Source of the DNA: Bifidobacteriaceae bacterium | GTDB taxonomy: Bacteria; Actinomycetota; Actinomycetes; Actinomycetales; WQXJ01 | Assembly (NCBI GenBank): GCA_031261885.1 | Contig: JAISIU010000152.1 | Coordinates: 1 to 7,236, forward strand | Reading direction: 5' to 3' | Length of the DNA stretch: 7,236 bases | Shown here: in pieces, positions 1 to 6,333 of the stretch | Numbering within the stretch: the first letter of the stretch is position 1 | How the letters are laid out: every line of letters begins with the position of its first letter | Made by a program: the position numbers and the translations under genes | The notes under the pieces: model-generated | Told to the model about the DNA's origin: nothing | The model's input: only the letters and a program-made list of their open reading frames with translations | The model's database searches: none

Positions 1-1628
1 ACGTTCGTGTCGGCCGCCATCGTCACGCGGGTCACGATGTCGGCGCCGCTCGTGGCGTTCGTCGGATCCGTGCCGCTGGCCGTCGTCGAGAGGTTGTGGT
101 CGATGCCGTCGCCGCGCGCCCCGAGGCACTTGCCGTCAGCCGTGAGCGGCGTGTAGTCGCCGCTCGTGGAGCTGTAGCACAGCGGTTCGACCTTGTTGTC
201 GCTGCCGGTCGTCGTCGTGGTGCCGCCGGCCCAGGTTTGGGCCGCGTTGACGCCGTTGATCTGTGGTTGCTTGACGCGGATGTAGAAGACGCCGGTGAGG
301 TCCTTGTCCTCGTCCTTCAGCGAGTTCACGAGGAAGGAGTATTCGCCGTTCTCGTTCGTCGTCTGGTCGCCCAGGTACTTGAGCGGCTTCGGGTCGGCCG
401 TGGAGCTGCGGTCCTGGCCGTAGATCTCGACGGTCTGGTTGGCGACACCGCCCTCACCGGAGTCGATCTTGCCGTTGCCGTTGGCGTCGTTGTAGATGGT
501 GCCGCGGATGACGGGCGCGGCCTGGCAGCTGGCGAGGTCCTCGATGGCCTCGTGGGCGCCTTCGCCGACGACGTTGCCGACCTTCTTCGCGGTCATCGAC
601 AGTGGGTCGATCGCGGCGAGCTGATTGTCGTCGCTCGCGTTGTCGGCGTAGAGCGTGCCGTCGAGGAAGGCGACGCCCCAGATGTTCGTGTCCGCACCGA
701 TGGCGTCCGATGAGATCTTCTTCGATCCGACCAGCGAGTACGTCCAATCGGAGGTGCTGGAGGGCGTGACGCGGATCAGCTGCTTGTCGGCGCCGCCCAC
801 GAGGTTGTACAGGTTGCCTTCGGCGTCGACGGCCATGTCGGAGGACGGGTAGACGCCGTCGAGCGGCGTCGTCCCGGGCTCGGCCTGGAGCGGACCGGAG
901 TTGATCGCGTTGCCCGTTTCGGGGTCGTAGCGCATGAACCGCATCGTGTTGGTTTTGTTGGTCGTCGTGATCTGGGCATTCTCGCCGCCGGAGAAGTAGA
1001 TCTCGCCGGTGAGCTGGTCCACTTCGCCACCGGACCAGAAGTCGAAGCTCGTCCGGGGGTCGCTCGTCACTGCCGTGGTGCCGGGGTTCGGCACCGCGAA
1101 CGTCTTGACCGCCGTCGTGTTGCCGCTCGTGAGCTGTGCGACGGCCGTGTAGAAGTTGTCGTCGGGCACGTCCGCGCTGGTGTACCCGACCAGGTCCTGC
1201 TTCGAGAGCTGGGCCGAGTAGTACCAGTAGTAGGCCGTCAGGGTCTTGGTCCCGGGGTAGTAGCCGAGCGCCATCGTGTCGGCGCGCAACCCGAAGGGCA
1301 CGGTCCAGTTGTTCCAGCTCTCGCCCAGCGTCGTCGTGCCGGCCGTGGCGGTGTTCAGCGAGTAGATGTGCTGATTCCTGGAGACGGCATACAGCGTGTC
1401 ACAGTTGTACGTTCCATCCCAGTCCGACGCCGCGTTGACCGACGGCGTCGCGCCGGTCAACGGGATGGTGTCGGCGTTCGCCTGTTGGTCGGCGAGCTTC
1501 GCGACGGCGAGGTTGCCGATACCGACAGTGAAGGCGATGGCCGCCAATATCGCGACCGGCTTGGCCACGGCTTTGGCGAGGCGCGCCGCGCGTCCGCGCG
1601 GGGTGCGTGCATCACTGGTGGAGAACAT
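1..1628 (-). CDS. Secreted surface protein with SdrD_B/Cna_B-type domain (5' part; C-terminus outside window)
   Basis: An uninterrupted frame runs from ATG at 1628 to the left edge: 542 complete codons with no stop. The N-terminus is a long signal peptide: a basic stretch (residues 1-23, RTPRGRAARLAK), a hydrophobic core (about 24-44, PVAILAAIAFTVGIG) and an A-N-A motif at 50-52, a likely signal peptidase I site. Residues about 66-365 are rich in Thr, Asn, Tyr and Trp. They open with YNCDTLYAVSRNQHIYSLN, a pattern common at the start of beta-propeller-like regions in actinobacterial adhesins. From about residue 370 comes PVIRGTIYNDANGNGKIDSG, the calcium-loop signature that opens SdrD_B domains, then NENGEYSF, typical of Cna_B/SdrD_B folds. 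Such proteins usually end in an LPXTG sortase anchor, which cannot be seen here. Start choice is supported by AGAAGGA seven bases upstream. The ligand is unknown. Class is well supported; exact role is inferred. Confidence 0.85.
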   Translation of the reverse strand, partial: MFSTSDARTPRGRAARLAKAVAKPVAILAAIAFTVGIGNLAVAKLADQQANADTIPLTGATPSVNAASDWDGTYNCDTLYAVSRNQHIYSLNTATAGTTTLGESWNNWTVPFGLRADTMALGYYPGTKTLTAYYWYYSAQLSKQDLVGYTSADVPDDNFYTAVAQLTSGNTTAVKTFAVPNPGTTAVTSDPRTSFDFWSGGEVDQLTGEIYFSGGENAQITTTNKTNTMRFMRYDPETGNAINSGPLQAEPGTTPLDGVYPSSDMAVDAEGNLYNLVGGADKQLIRVTPSSTSDWTYSLVGSKKISSDAIGADTNIWGVAFLDGTLYADNASDDNQLAAIDPLSMTAKKVGNVVGEGAHEAIEDLASCQAAPVIRGTIYNDANGNGKIDSGEGGVANQTVEIYGQDRSSTADPKPLKYLGDQTTNENGEYSFLVNSLKDEDKDLTGVFYIRVKQPQINGVNAAQTWAGGTTTTTGSDNKVEPLCYSSTSGDYTPLTADGKCLGARGDGIDHNLSTTASGTDPTNATSGADIVTRVTMAADTN

Positions 1629-1635
1629 GTGCGAT

Positions 1636-1642
1636 TCCTTCT
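1636..1642 (-). promoter_or_regulatory. Ribosome binding site of the surface-protein gene
   Basis: AGAAGGA on the minus strand lies 7 bases before the ATG at 1628. It is a strong Shine-Dalgarno match and fixes the start. It contrasts with galE, the dprA-like gene and the small gene at 6347, which appear leaderless, so this gene has a real 5' untranslated region. Confidence 0.75.
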
Positions 1643-1699
1643 GTGGTTATCAGGCTGCTGCCCAGTGAGGGGTTGACCGGGAACCGGGAAGGTATCTGT

Positions 1700-1717
1700 C
1701 GCGGCGCCGGCGCCGCG
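1700..1717. repeat. Perfect 18-bp GC palindrome
   Basis: CGCGGCGCCGGCGCCGCG reads identically on both strands. It is followed by GTGTC-GAGG-GACAC (1717-1730), a 5-bp stem with a 4-base loop, so the two compete for base 1717. It sits about 70-90 bases upstream of the surface-protein start. It could be a 5' leader structure or a binding site for a dimeric regulator. The low complexity of C/G runs means chance cannot be excluded. Confidence 0.5.
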
Positions 1718-1756
1718 TGTCGAGGGACACACGCGCGGGACGCTTTGGTGGATTCC

Positions 1757-1791
1757 GGGGGTTCAGGGTCGGGGCCAGGGGTTTATCGGGG
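1757..1791 (+). other. G-quadruplex-forming motif
   Basis: Five G-runs lie within 35 bases on the plus strand: GGGGG (1757-1761), GGG (1766-1768), GGGG (1771-1774), GGGG (1778-1781) and GGGG (1788-1791). The loops are 4, 2, 3 and 6 bases, so any four runs in a row satisfy the usual G3+N1-7 rule. On the minus strand, the sense strand of the surface-protein gene, the tract is C-rich. It lies about 130-165 bases upstream of that gene's start. Folding is predicted only from the pattern. Confidence 0.6.
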
Positions 1792-1938
1792 TTTTCACGT
1801 GCGATCTGTCATTGATCCACTGTGGCTAGGGCCATTGGGGGTGTGACGATCATGGAGTGAGGCCGGGTGGGGTGCTCGGCTCAGTGCTGTGCGATCTGGC
1901 GGAACTTCACGGAGGACCGTCCCGATTGCTGCGCGAGC

Positions 1939-1999
1939 GTGCGTCAACGAGGGTCGAGGCACCGGCCTCGACCCGTCGTGCGACATCAGGTTGACGCAC
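1939..1999. repeat. Nested inverted repeats forming a cloverleaf-like structure
   Basis: An outer perfect 10-bp pair, GTGCGTCAAC (1939-1948) with GTTGACGCAC (1990-1999), encloses a perfect 10-bp hairpin, GGGTCGAGGC (1951-1960) with GCCTCGACCC (1965-1974), loop ACCG. It also encloses a small GTCG-TG-CGAC hairpin (1975-1984). Together they can form a three-way junction on either strand. This is not a tRNA: arm lengths and conserved bases do not fit. It may be a structured leader element, a terminator variant without a T-run, or a mobile or recombination site. Function is unknown. Confidence 0.6.
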
Positions 2000-2410
2000 C
2001 GGGCTGTGTCTCCCGTGCAATCTAGGGCGCTCCTTGGGGGGTTTCGCTCTCTGCGGCCTGCCGTGGTTCGGCGGACCGCACGGATCGGCACTAGATTACT
2101 CTCCTAGCGAACTGGTGCAAGTCATTAAGTGGAAATACTTTTCTCGCCCAACACGCGCAATGGGGCGCGACACGCCGTCTGCACAGGGATTTAACGATCA
2201 AATTCGCAGTTGCCACGAGTCGCCCGGGCGTGTCCGATGTCGCTTCGCCCACAGCGGAATTAGTCACCTCAGTGGGCGGTCGCCTATCATCGTCCGCCCG
2301 ATGGCGGGCCAACCGAACGCGCACCCGTCACCTCCCGAATACAACACGGACGATGACGGCCCTCCCCGGAGAAGACACGGCCGCGGCAGCGTGCCCGGCC
2401 GCCACCCCGC

Positions 2411-3421
2411 TCAGGCGACGGCCCCACCCGCCGGCGCACCGGCATCGTGCGCGGAACGCCAGGCCGCCCACGCGGAGGCGACGATCTCCGGCAACCCGGC
2501 CGACGCCCGCCACCCAAGCTCACGGAGCGCCAACCCCGGGTCGCACACGAGACTCGGCGGATCGCCCGGGCGCCGCGGCCCGGCGGTCGGCGCGACGGCA
2601 CGACCGGCGGCCTGGGCGACGGCCGCGATCACCTCCCTCACGGACGCGCCGACCCCGGTACCGATGTTCACGGCGGCGGCGCCGGCCGGCCCGGGCGCGG
2701 CGAGGCGGTCGAGAGCCGCCAGATGCGCCGCCGCGACGTCGCGGACATGGACGTAGTCACGCACGCAGGTGCCGTCCGGAGTTGGGTAGTCCTCGCCAAA
2801 GATGACGGGGACGCCGCCGGCGTCGAGGGCCTCGAAAACCAGCGGAATCAGGTTGAGGGCCGCGCTGTCGCCGAGATCCGGCCAACCGGCCCCCGCGACA
2901 TTGAAATAGCGCAGCGACACGGCCCGGAGCCCCCACGCCGCGGCCGCGTCACGGATCGCCCACTCGCCCGCGAGCTTCGTCTCGCCGTACGGGTTGACGG
3001 GCCGCGTCGGCGCGGTTTCCACGATCCGGCCACCGGCCCCGGCGTCGGCCGGCACGCCGTACACGGCCGCCGAGGAGGAGAACACGAGCCGGCCCACGCC
3101 GGCCCGCTCCATCGCGGCCAACACGCCCGCCACGCCGCCGACGTTCTGCTGGAAATACCACGCGGGACGCCGAACAGACTCCCCCACCTGTTTGCGCGCG
3201 GCGAGGTGCACCACCGCGTCCGCACCGGCCATGGCCGCGGCGAGACCGCCGAGCGCGGCCGGATCCGCGACGTCGAGCCGGACCAGCTCAGCCGCGCCGA
3301 TCCGGGCGGCCGCCCCTTCCGAGAGGTCGTCGACGACGACCACGTCGTCGCCCCGCCCGAGGAGCGATCTCACGACGTGCCCCCCGATGTACCCGGCCCC
3401 GCCGGTCACGACAATCTTCAC
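2411..3421 (-). CDS. galE: UDP-glucose 4-epimerase
   Basis: Cytoplasmic NAD-dependent enzyme interconverting UDP-glucose and UDP-galactose, used in galactose breakdown and to supply galactose for cell-envelope glycans. The 336-residue length is normal for GalE. Visible short-chain dehydrogenase features are the NAD-binding GGAGYIG (7-13), the acidic DD at 31-32 after the second strand, HLAARKQVGESV (72-83), SSSAAVYG (115-122), catalytic Tyr145 and Lys149 in YGETK, RYFNVAGA (171-178) and the DGTCVRDYVHV block (216-226). The start is GTG at 3421. No ribosome site precedes it, but TAGGCT lies six bases upstream, so the mRNA probably starts at the GTG. Composition is much richer in GC than the dprA-like/PRTase genes upstream. 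It appears to be its own transcription unit. Related sugar-nucleotide epimerases could share these motifs, but GalE is the best fit. Confidence 0.92.
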   Translation of the reverse strand: MKIVVTGGAGYIGGHVVRSLLGRGDDVVVVDDLSEGAAARIGAAELVRLDVADPAALGGLAAAMAGADAVVHLAARKQVGESVRRPAWYFQQNVGGVAGVLAAMERAGVGRLVFSSSAAVYGVPADAGAGGRIVETAPTRPVNPYGETKLAGEWAIRDAAAAWGLRAVSLRYFNVAGAGWPDLGDSAALNLIPLVFEALDAGGVPVIFGEDYPTPDGTCVRDYVHVRDVAAAHLAALDRLAAPGPAGAAAVNIGTGVGASVREVIAAVAQAAGRAVAPTAGPRRPGDPPSLVCDPGLALRELGWRASAGLPEIVASAWAAWRSAHDAGAPAGGAVA

Positions 3422-3427
3422 AGCCCA

Positions 3428-3433
3428 AGCCTA
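3428..3433 (-). promoter_or_regulatory. Probable -10 element of galE (leaderless)
   Basis: TAGGCT on the minus strand ends six bases before the GTG start codon at 3421. No Shine-Dalgarno is present, which suggests transcription begins at the start codon. The -35 region at 3451-3456 (CTGTGA) matches TTGACA poorly. Confidence 0.5.
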
Positions 3434-3450
3434 TTGACCAGTCCCGGGCA

Positions 3451-3582
3451 TCACAGCGCCCGCAAGCGCCAACCCTTGGATTTGAGCTCGCCGGAGCTCA
3501 TCATCTTTTCGTAGGCGTCGAGCAAGAGCGCGAGACGTTCGCCGTTGTCACGCAAGCGGCGTTTCGCGCCGTCAGAGTGCCC
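3451..3582 (-). pseudogene. C-terminal gene remnant of unknown family
   Basis: An open frame ending with TGA at 3451 reads (G)AKRRLRDNGERLALLLD, then AYEKMMSSGELKSKGWRLRAL. Unlike the Arg/Pro-rich noise elsewhere, it has mixed, helix-forming composition, GC-rich third positions and a protein-like ending. It has no good start codon or ribosome site. Upstream, the frame runs into the 17-bp repeats and then into the end of the phosphoribosyltransferase gene in another frame, so it looks like the tail of a gene truncated when the neighbouring module arrived. I do not recognise the family. It could instead be a small real gene starting at an internal TTG, or chance. Confidence 0.4.
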
Positions 3583-3618
3583 GACAGTTCCTGGGACCCG
3601 ACAGCTCCTAGGAACTGT
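3580..3618. repeat. Two adjacent 17-bp direct repeats forming a strong hairpin
   Basis: CCCGACAGTTCCTGGGA (3580-3596) is followed directly by CCCGACAGCTCCTAGGA (3597-3613), differing at two positions. With the next five bases the copies also make an inverted repeat: 3584-3596 pairs with 3606-3618 over 13 positions (12 Watson-Crick and one G-T), with a 9-base loop. The TAG stop of the phosphoribosyltransferase (3608-3610) lies inside the right arm. It could be a transcription terminator without a T-run, an operator, or an insertion-site scar. Confidence 0.65.
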
Positions 3619-4468
3619 GCGGCACACCCGTCCACGGACAAAGCGACCAGTCAAAAGGTTGGTCGAGCACTGCGTGCTTCGTCAAGAAAGCGAGGGCTGG
3701 GGGCCAACCCGCCGGCCTCAGCAGGCGGCCGACGACCAACGCCGCCACATGGCGTGCGCCCGCTCGTTTGAGCGCACTGGCCGCGCTCTGAACGTTTGCA
3801 CCAGTCGCCCACGAATCATCAACAAGAAGCACCCGATCGGCCTTGACCTCGGCGCGGAACATCGCGGGATCGTAATGCCGAGTCTTCTGGCCGGCGCCCA
3901 GCCCCGCATCCGTCACTGTCAGCACCGCTTCACTCCTACCCGATAGCGCCTGACGCACGATCCGATGGAGGGGATGCTCATCTCCTCCCCTGATGGATCG
4001 GACGGACGGGACCGTCGCCCACTGCCATGACACGGTTTCGGGCCGCGCGCCCATAGCCCCGACGCAGTTGGCATGGTGCCGCAACACCCAAGTCACCCAC
4101 GCGAACATGTCATTGAAGGAGCGGTGCATGCGCCCCCGGTCGGGGTTCTTGTATCCGTACAGGACGCTGTAGACCTGGCGGCCGGCAGCGATGCGCCGAC
4201 TCAGGGCAGGCGCGCGTGTCGGAACCGAAGGTCCCTCCACCGCATAGGTCAGGAAGGCCACGTCATCGGCCAATGCCGCACCGGCTGCGGCAGCCTGCCT
4301 CACGTGTCCCTCACACTGCGGACACCGCTCGTGCGGCTCTTGCGGATTCAGCGGTAACCGGCACACCGCACACAAATGGGGGCCATTGGGATTGACGTTA
4401 TGGAGCAAGGGGCTGTAGTGCGTCCGCACGTAGCGATCAAGCTGCGTGTCGGCTTGCTGGTCAGTCAT
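3608..4468 (-). CDS. ComF-like zinc-ribbon phosphoribosyltransferase, probable ShosT-type toxin
   Basis: 286 residues. The N-terminal part has C33-x2-C36 and C49-x2-C52, a zinc ribbon like that of ComF. YGYKNP (104-109) and VPSVR/HPLHRI (about 153-170) resemble the ComF-type core. VLLVDDSWATGANVQSA (213-229) is the PRPP-binding loop of type I phosphoribosyltransferases, with the acidic pair D217-D218. The ATG overlaps the stop of the dprA-like gene by four bases (ATGA), so the two are translationally coupled and share a promoter. In ShosTA systems the PRTase partner is the toxin and the DprA-like partner restrains it; applying that here is inference from domains and order. ComF for competence is the alternative, but no other competence genes are nearby. 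The substrate is unknown. Base composition is lower in GC than galE. Confidence 0.8.
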   Translation of the reverse strand: MTDQQADTQLDRYVRTHYSPLLHNVNPNGPHLCAVCRLPLNPQEPHERCPQCEGHVRQAAAAGAALADDVAFLTYAVEGPSVPTRAPALSRRIAAGRQVYSVLYGYKNPDRGRMHRSFNDMFAWVTWVLRHHANCVGAMGARPETVSWQWATVPSVRSIRGGDEHPLHRIVRQALSGRSEAVLTVTDAGLGAGQKTRHYDPAMFRAEVKADRVLLVDDSWATGANVQSAASALKRAGARHVAALVVGRLLRPAGWPPALAFLTKHAVLDQPFDWSLCPWTGVPHSS

Positions 4469-5400
4469 GAGAAGGCGAACTCGGGCTGATCGACCATGCG
4501 ACTGATCGGATCAGCAGCGAGATCCGCGACGGCGGCTTCGATCTCGTCGGGGGTGGACACCACACGGACCCATGTTTCACGCTGCGCTGCCAGCTCTTTG
4601 CCCCAGCTAGTCGTCTGGGCCACCTGTTCCGTCAAGATCAACGGCCGACCGTGCCCAGCGGCCTTGCGCGCCTGAATGCGCGCTCCCGAATACTCGCCCG
4701 CCTCGATGATGATCGTCGCGAGCCCGTAGCCCGACATGGTGCCGTTCCGCTTAGGGAACGTGTTCCTGGTCGGAGGCTCGTCTGGATAGAACTGGGACAG
4801 GAGAAGCCCCGTCTCGGCGATCGCGTTCTGCAGCTCATGGTTGGCGGCCGGATAGTACCGGCTGATGCCGGTCCCCAACACGGCCACCGTCCGCCCACCC
4901 GCGTCCAACGCCGCGCGGTGGGCCGCCGTGTCGATACCGGCGGCCAGCCCGGCAATGACCGTCAAGCGGTTCCGGACGAGGATTCGCGCCGCCTCAGCCG
5001 CCAAGGCGAGCCCTTCTGGGCTCGCCTTCCGCGATCCGACCACACTCATGCCACGGTCATCAGGCCGAAGATCGCCTCGGTAGAACAGCAACGGCGGCGC
5101 GTCGAACACACCCGCCAGCTGCTCCGGATACTGGTCCGACAGGATCGTCACGAACGTCAGCTTGTCCGCTTCCCACTTCGCGAGCGCCGACTCGGCAGCA
5201 GCACGTTCCGCCGTCACTCTGGCGAGTGTGCCGGGGTCGGGGAACAAGGTGCCGTCAGCGGTCCCAAGACCACTGAGGACTGCCTGGGCGCTTCCTTCCA
5301 ACGACACCTGATTGCCAATGGCTTCCCACGTCATGCGGTTGGGCCGCAGCCGCAGCAACGCGAGCAACGCCACCACCTCGTCGCGGGGAACCTGTTTCAT
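4465..5400 (-). CDS. DprA/SLOG-family protein, probable ShosA-type antitoxin or sensor
   Basis: 311 residues from ATG 5400. After a helical N-terminus (1-80) comes the DprA Rossmann core: YPEQLAGVFDAPPLLFYRG (91-109), VVGSRKAS (120-127), GLAAGIDTAAH (151-161), VAVLGTGISRYYP (172-184), FPKRNG (215-220) and IIEAGEYSGARIQA (231-244). DprA binds single-stranded DNA and loads RecA in transformation. This copy differs: the usual FPxRNR second Arg is Gly220, the usual S-G before the LARGID motif is A-G, and there is no C-terminal winged helix. Such stripped DprA relatives partner PRTases in ShosTA systems. The start at 5400 is chosen because TAGAAT with a matching -35 places transcription exactly there. 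ATGs at 5409 and 5406 are in frame but overlap the -10, and a longer frame to 5502 gives a non-conserved N-terminus. It is first gene of the operon. Confidence 0.82.
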   Translation of the reverse strand: MKQVPRDEVVALLALLRLRPNRMTWEAIGNQVSLEGSAQAVLSGLGTADGTLFPDPGTLARVTAERAAAESALAKWEADKLTFVTILSDQYPEQLAGVFDAPPLLFYRGDLRPDDRGMSVVGSRKASPEGLALAAEAARILVRNRLTVIAGLAAGIDTAAHRAALDAGGRTVAVLGTGISRYYPAANHELQNAIAETGLLLSQFYPDEPPTRNTFPKRNGTMSGYGLATIIIEAGEYSGARIQARKAAGHGRPLILTEQVAQTTSWGKELAAQRETWVRVVSTPDEIEAAVADLAADPISRMVDQPEFAFS

Positions 5401-5407
5401 ACCCATC

Positions 5408-5436
5408 ATTCTAAATGGGGATGAGCCCGGTGTCGG
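5408..5436 (-). promoter_or_regulatory. Leaderless promoter of the DprA-PRTase operon
   Basis: On the minus strand CCGACA (5436-5431) is separated by 17 bases from TAGAAT (5413-5408). The ATG at 5400 then lies eight bases past the -10, the normal distance for a transcription start. Four of six bases match TTGACA, and the first two, last base and fifth position of TATAAT are kept. No ribosome site is visible, which fits a leaderless mRNA. Confidence 0.6.
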
Positions 5437-5548
5437 GATGCGCGCTGGGCATAAGACCCCTACCCTGTCTGGCGCAGTTTCGGCCAAGAGGCCTGCCGAC
5501 AAGCCGGTCCTGGGCTATGACCATGCACCGGCGCTCAGGCGGAGGCGC

Positions 5549-5554
5549 TAGCCT
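5549..5554 (+). promoter_or_regulatory. Possible -10 element of the lipoprotein gene
   Basis: TAGCCT would place transcription near 5561, giving a leader of about 40 bases. No convincing -35 lies 16-18 bases upstream, so this is tentative. Confidence 0.25.
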
Positions 5555-5601
5555 TGGGTCACGGATACCGACCCGACCCCCGAGGACTGAGAGTTCCGCA
5601 C

Positions 5602-6291
5602 ATGGCACGACTTCGCACCGCCTTCCCCCACACCCCCACACTGACCCACCGCTGGCTGCGTGTGGCGGGCGCATTCCTTGCACTGACCTGCGCCGTCGGC
5701 CTGACGGCCGCCTGCGGCGGCGGCAGCCACGACGCCACCCCCTCCTACCTGCCGACCAACGCCTCGCCCAACACGAAGGTGCCGAGCCCCGTCGACACGG
5801 CCACACTGGCCGGCGACCAGCTCAAGATCATGCAGTACCTCTACACGCTGTGCGCCGGCGACGTGCACAACGCCGCCAGCAACGCGGCCTCCTATGCCGC
5901 CGAAATGCAGGCGGCCGGTTCGCCGAGCGCCGCGGCCGCGGCCCAGACCGCCGTCAACCCGACCCAGGCGGTCGTCATCGACACGGGCGGCGAGGTACCC
6001 ACCGTCGACGGCGATTACGCCACCGTGAACTACCGCTGCGTCAACAATCCCTACAACCGGACCACCGAGCACATGTACCTGGTCAAGGACCAGAACGGCA
6101 ACTGGGAGTGGAAGATGACGGCGCCCAGGCTGCCCAACTGCCGCGACGTCGAGGGCTCGAGCTGGCCGGAGGCGATCATCGGCAAGACCTGCCACGACAC
6201 GACGACGAACAAGGACCGTGACACCAAATTCTCGGCCTCCCAAACCGCCAGCCCCACAGCCCAGGGGCCGGACCTGCCGTCCGCCTCGTGA
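5602..6291 (+). CDS. Lipoprotein with possible NTF2-like domain
   Basis: 229 residues. Basic N-terminus (MARLRTAF...HRWLR), hydrophobic core (VAGAFLALTCAVG) and lipobox LTAAC with Cys38 as the lipidated residue, followed by a GGGS linker and a Thr/Pro/Ser-rich tether: an exported membrane-anchored protein. The mature part has an Ala-rich helical stretch (85-118), then GDYATVNYRC and MYLVKDQNGNWEWKM (138-172), strand patterns like those of NTF2-like or DUF4878-like lipoproteins. The mature chain has four further Cys (84, 146, 180, 197), enough for two disulphides, and a polar tail. The ATG at 5602 is preferred because GAGAG lies eight bases upstream and it leaves a proper signal peptide; a TTG at 5554 would add 16 unlikely residues. 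It is divergent from the dprA-like gene. No specific function recognised. Confidence 0.8.
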   Translation: MARLRTAFPHTPTLTHRWLRVAGAFLALTCAVGLTAACGGGSHDATPSYLPTNASPNTKVPSPVDTATLAGDQLKIMQYLYTLCAGDVHNAASNAASYAAEMQAAGSPSAAAAAQTAVNPTQAVVIDTGGEVPTVDGDYATVNYRCVNNPYNRTTEHMYLVKDQNGNWEWKMTAPRLPNCRDVEGSSWPEAIIGKTCHDTTTNKDRDTKFSASQTASPTAQGPDLPSAS

Positions 6292-6298
6292 CCCGGCG

Positions 6299-6317
6299 CC
6301 CGCCCCGATGCGGCGGG
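6299..6317 (+). terminator. Weak hairpin after the lipoprotein gene
   Basis: CCCGCC (6299-6304) pairs with GGCGGG (6312-6317) across a 7-base loop, eight bases after the lipoprotein stop. There is no T-run, so termination is only possible, not shown. Confidence 0.3.
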
Positions 6318-6333
6318 ACCCGGTTTGGCCTAA

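Larger units (their letters stand above)
1629..2410. other. Long non-coding region between galE and the surface-protein gene
   Basis: I see no convincing gene in these 782 bases; open frames on both strands give Arg/Pro-rich, low-complexity translations. The part near 2090-2220 is clearly more AT-rich than its surroundings and is the likeliest place for a distant promoter; one weak minus-strand candidate is TAATCT near 2093-2098. From there to the start at 1628 a transcript would carry about 450 bases of leader, including the nested inverted repeats (1939-1999), the G-rich/C-rich tract (1757-1791) and a GC palindrome (1700-1717). GTGCGATCTG occurs twice, at 1799-1808 and 1889-1898. I find no clear intrinsic terminator with a T-run after galE. 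Confidence 0.55.

Noticed and set aside
96..713. Plus-strand frame opposite the surface-protein gene
   Set aside because: Composition is Val/Ala/Arg/Gly-rich noise; the minus-strand frame is open for 542 codons with clear domain motifs.
1939..1999. tRNA gene
   Set aside because: Arms are 10, 10 and 4 bp without the conserved D-loop, anticodon arm or T-loop bases and spacing.
3483..3500. TGAGCTC-GCCG-GAGCTCA hairpin followed by a short T-rich stretch, terminator-like on the plus strand
   Set aside because: No plus-strand gene ends here, and the bases are explained by codons of the remnant (SSGELKS).
2447..3514. Long plus-strand open frame of 355 codons
   Set aside because: It lies opposite galE, which has complete catalytic motifs; the plus-strand translation is Arg/Gly/His-rich with no recognisable domain, as expected of an antisense frame in GC-rich DNA.
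3608..5400. Competence genes dprA and comF for natural transformation
   Set aside because: No comEA/comEC, comFA, topA or yraN-comM neighbours, altered DprA motifs, and four-base coupling of the two genes, which fits a toxin-antitoxin pair better. Not fully excluded.
5415..6243. Overlapping open frames in both directions across the lipoprotein gene
   Set aside because: Their translations are Arg/Gly-rich, while the frame from 5602 has a signal peptide, lipobox and natural composition.
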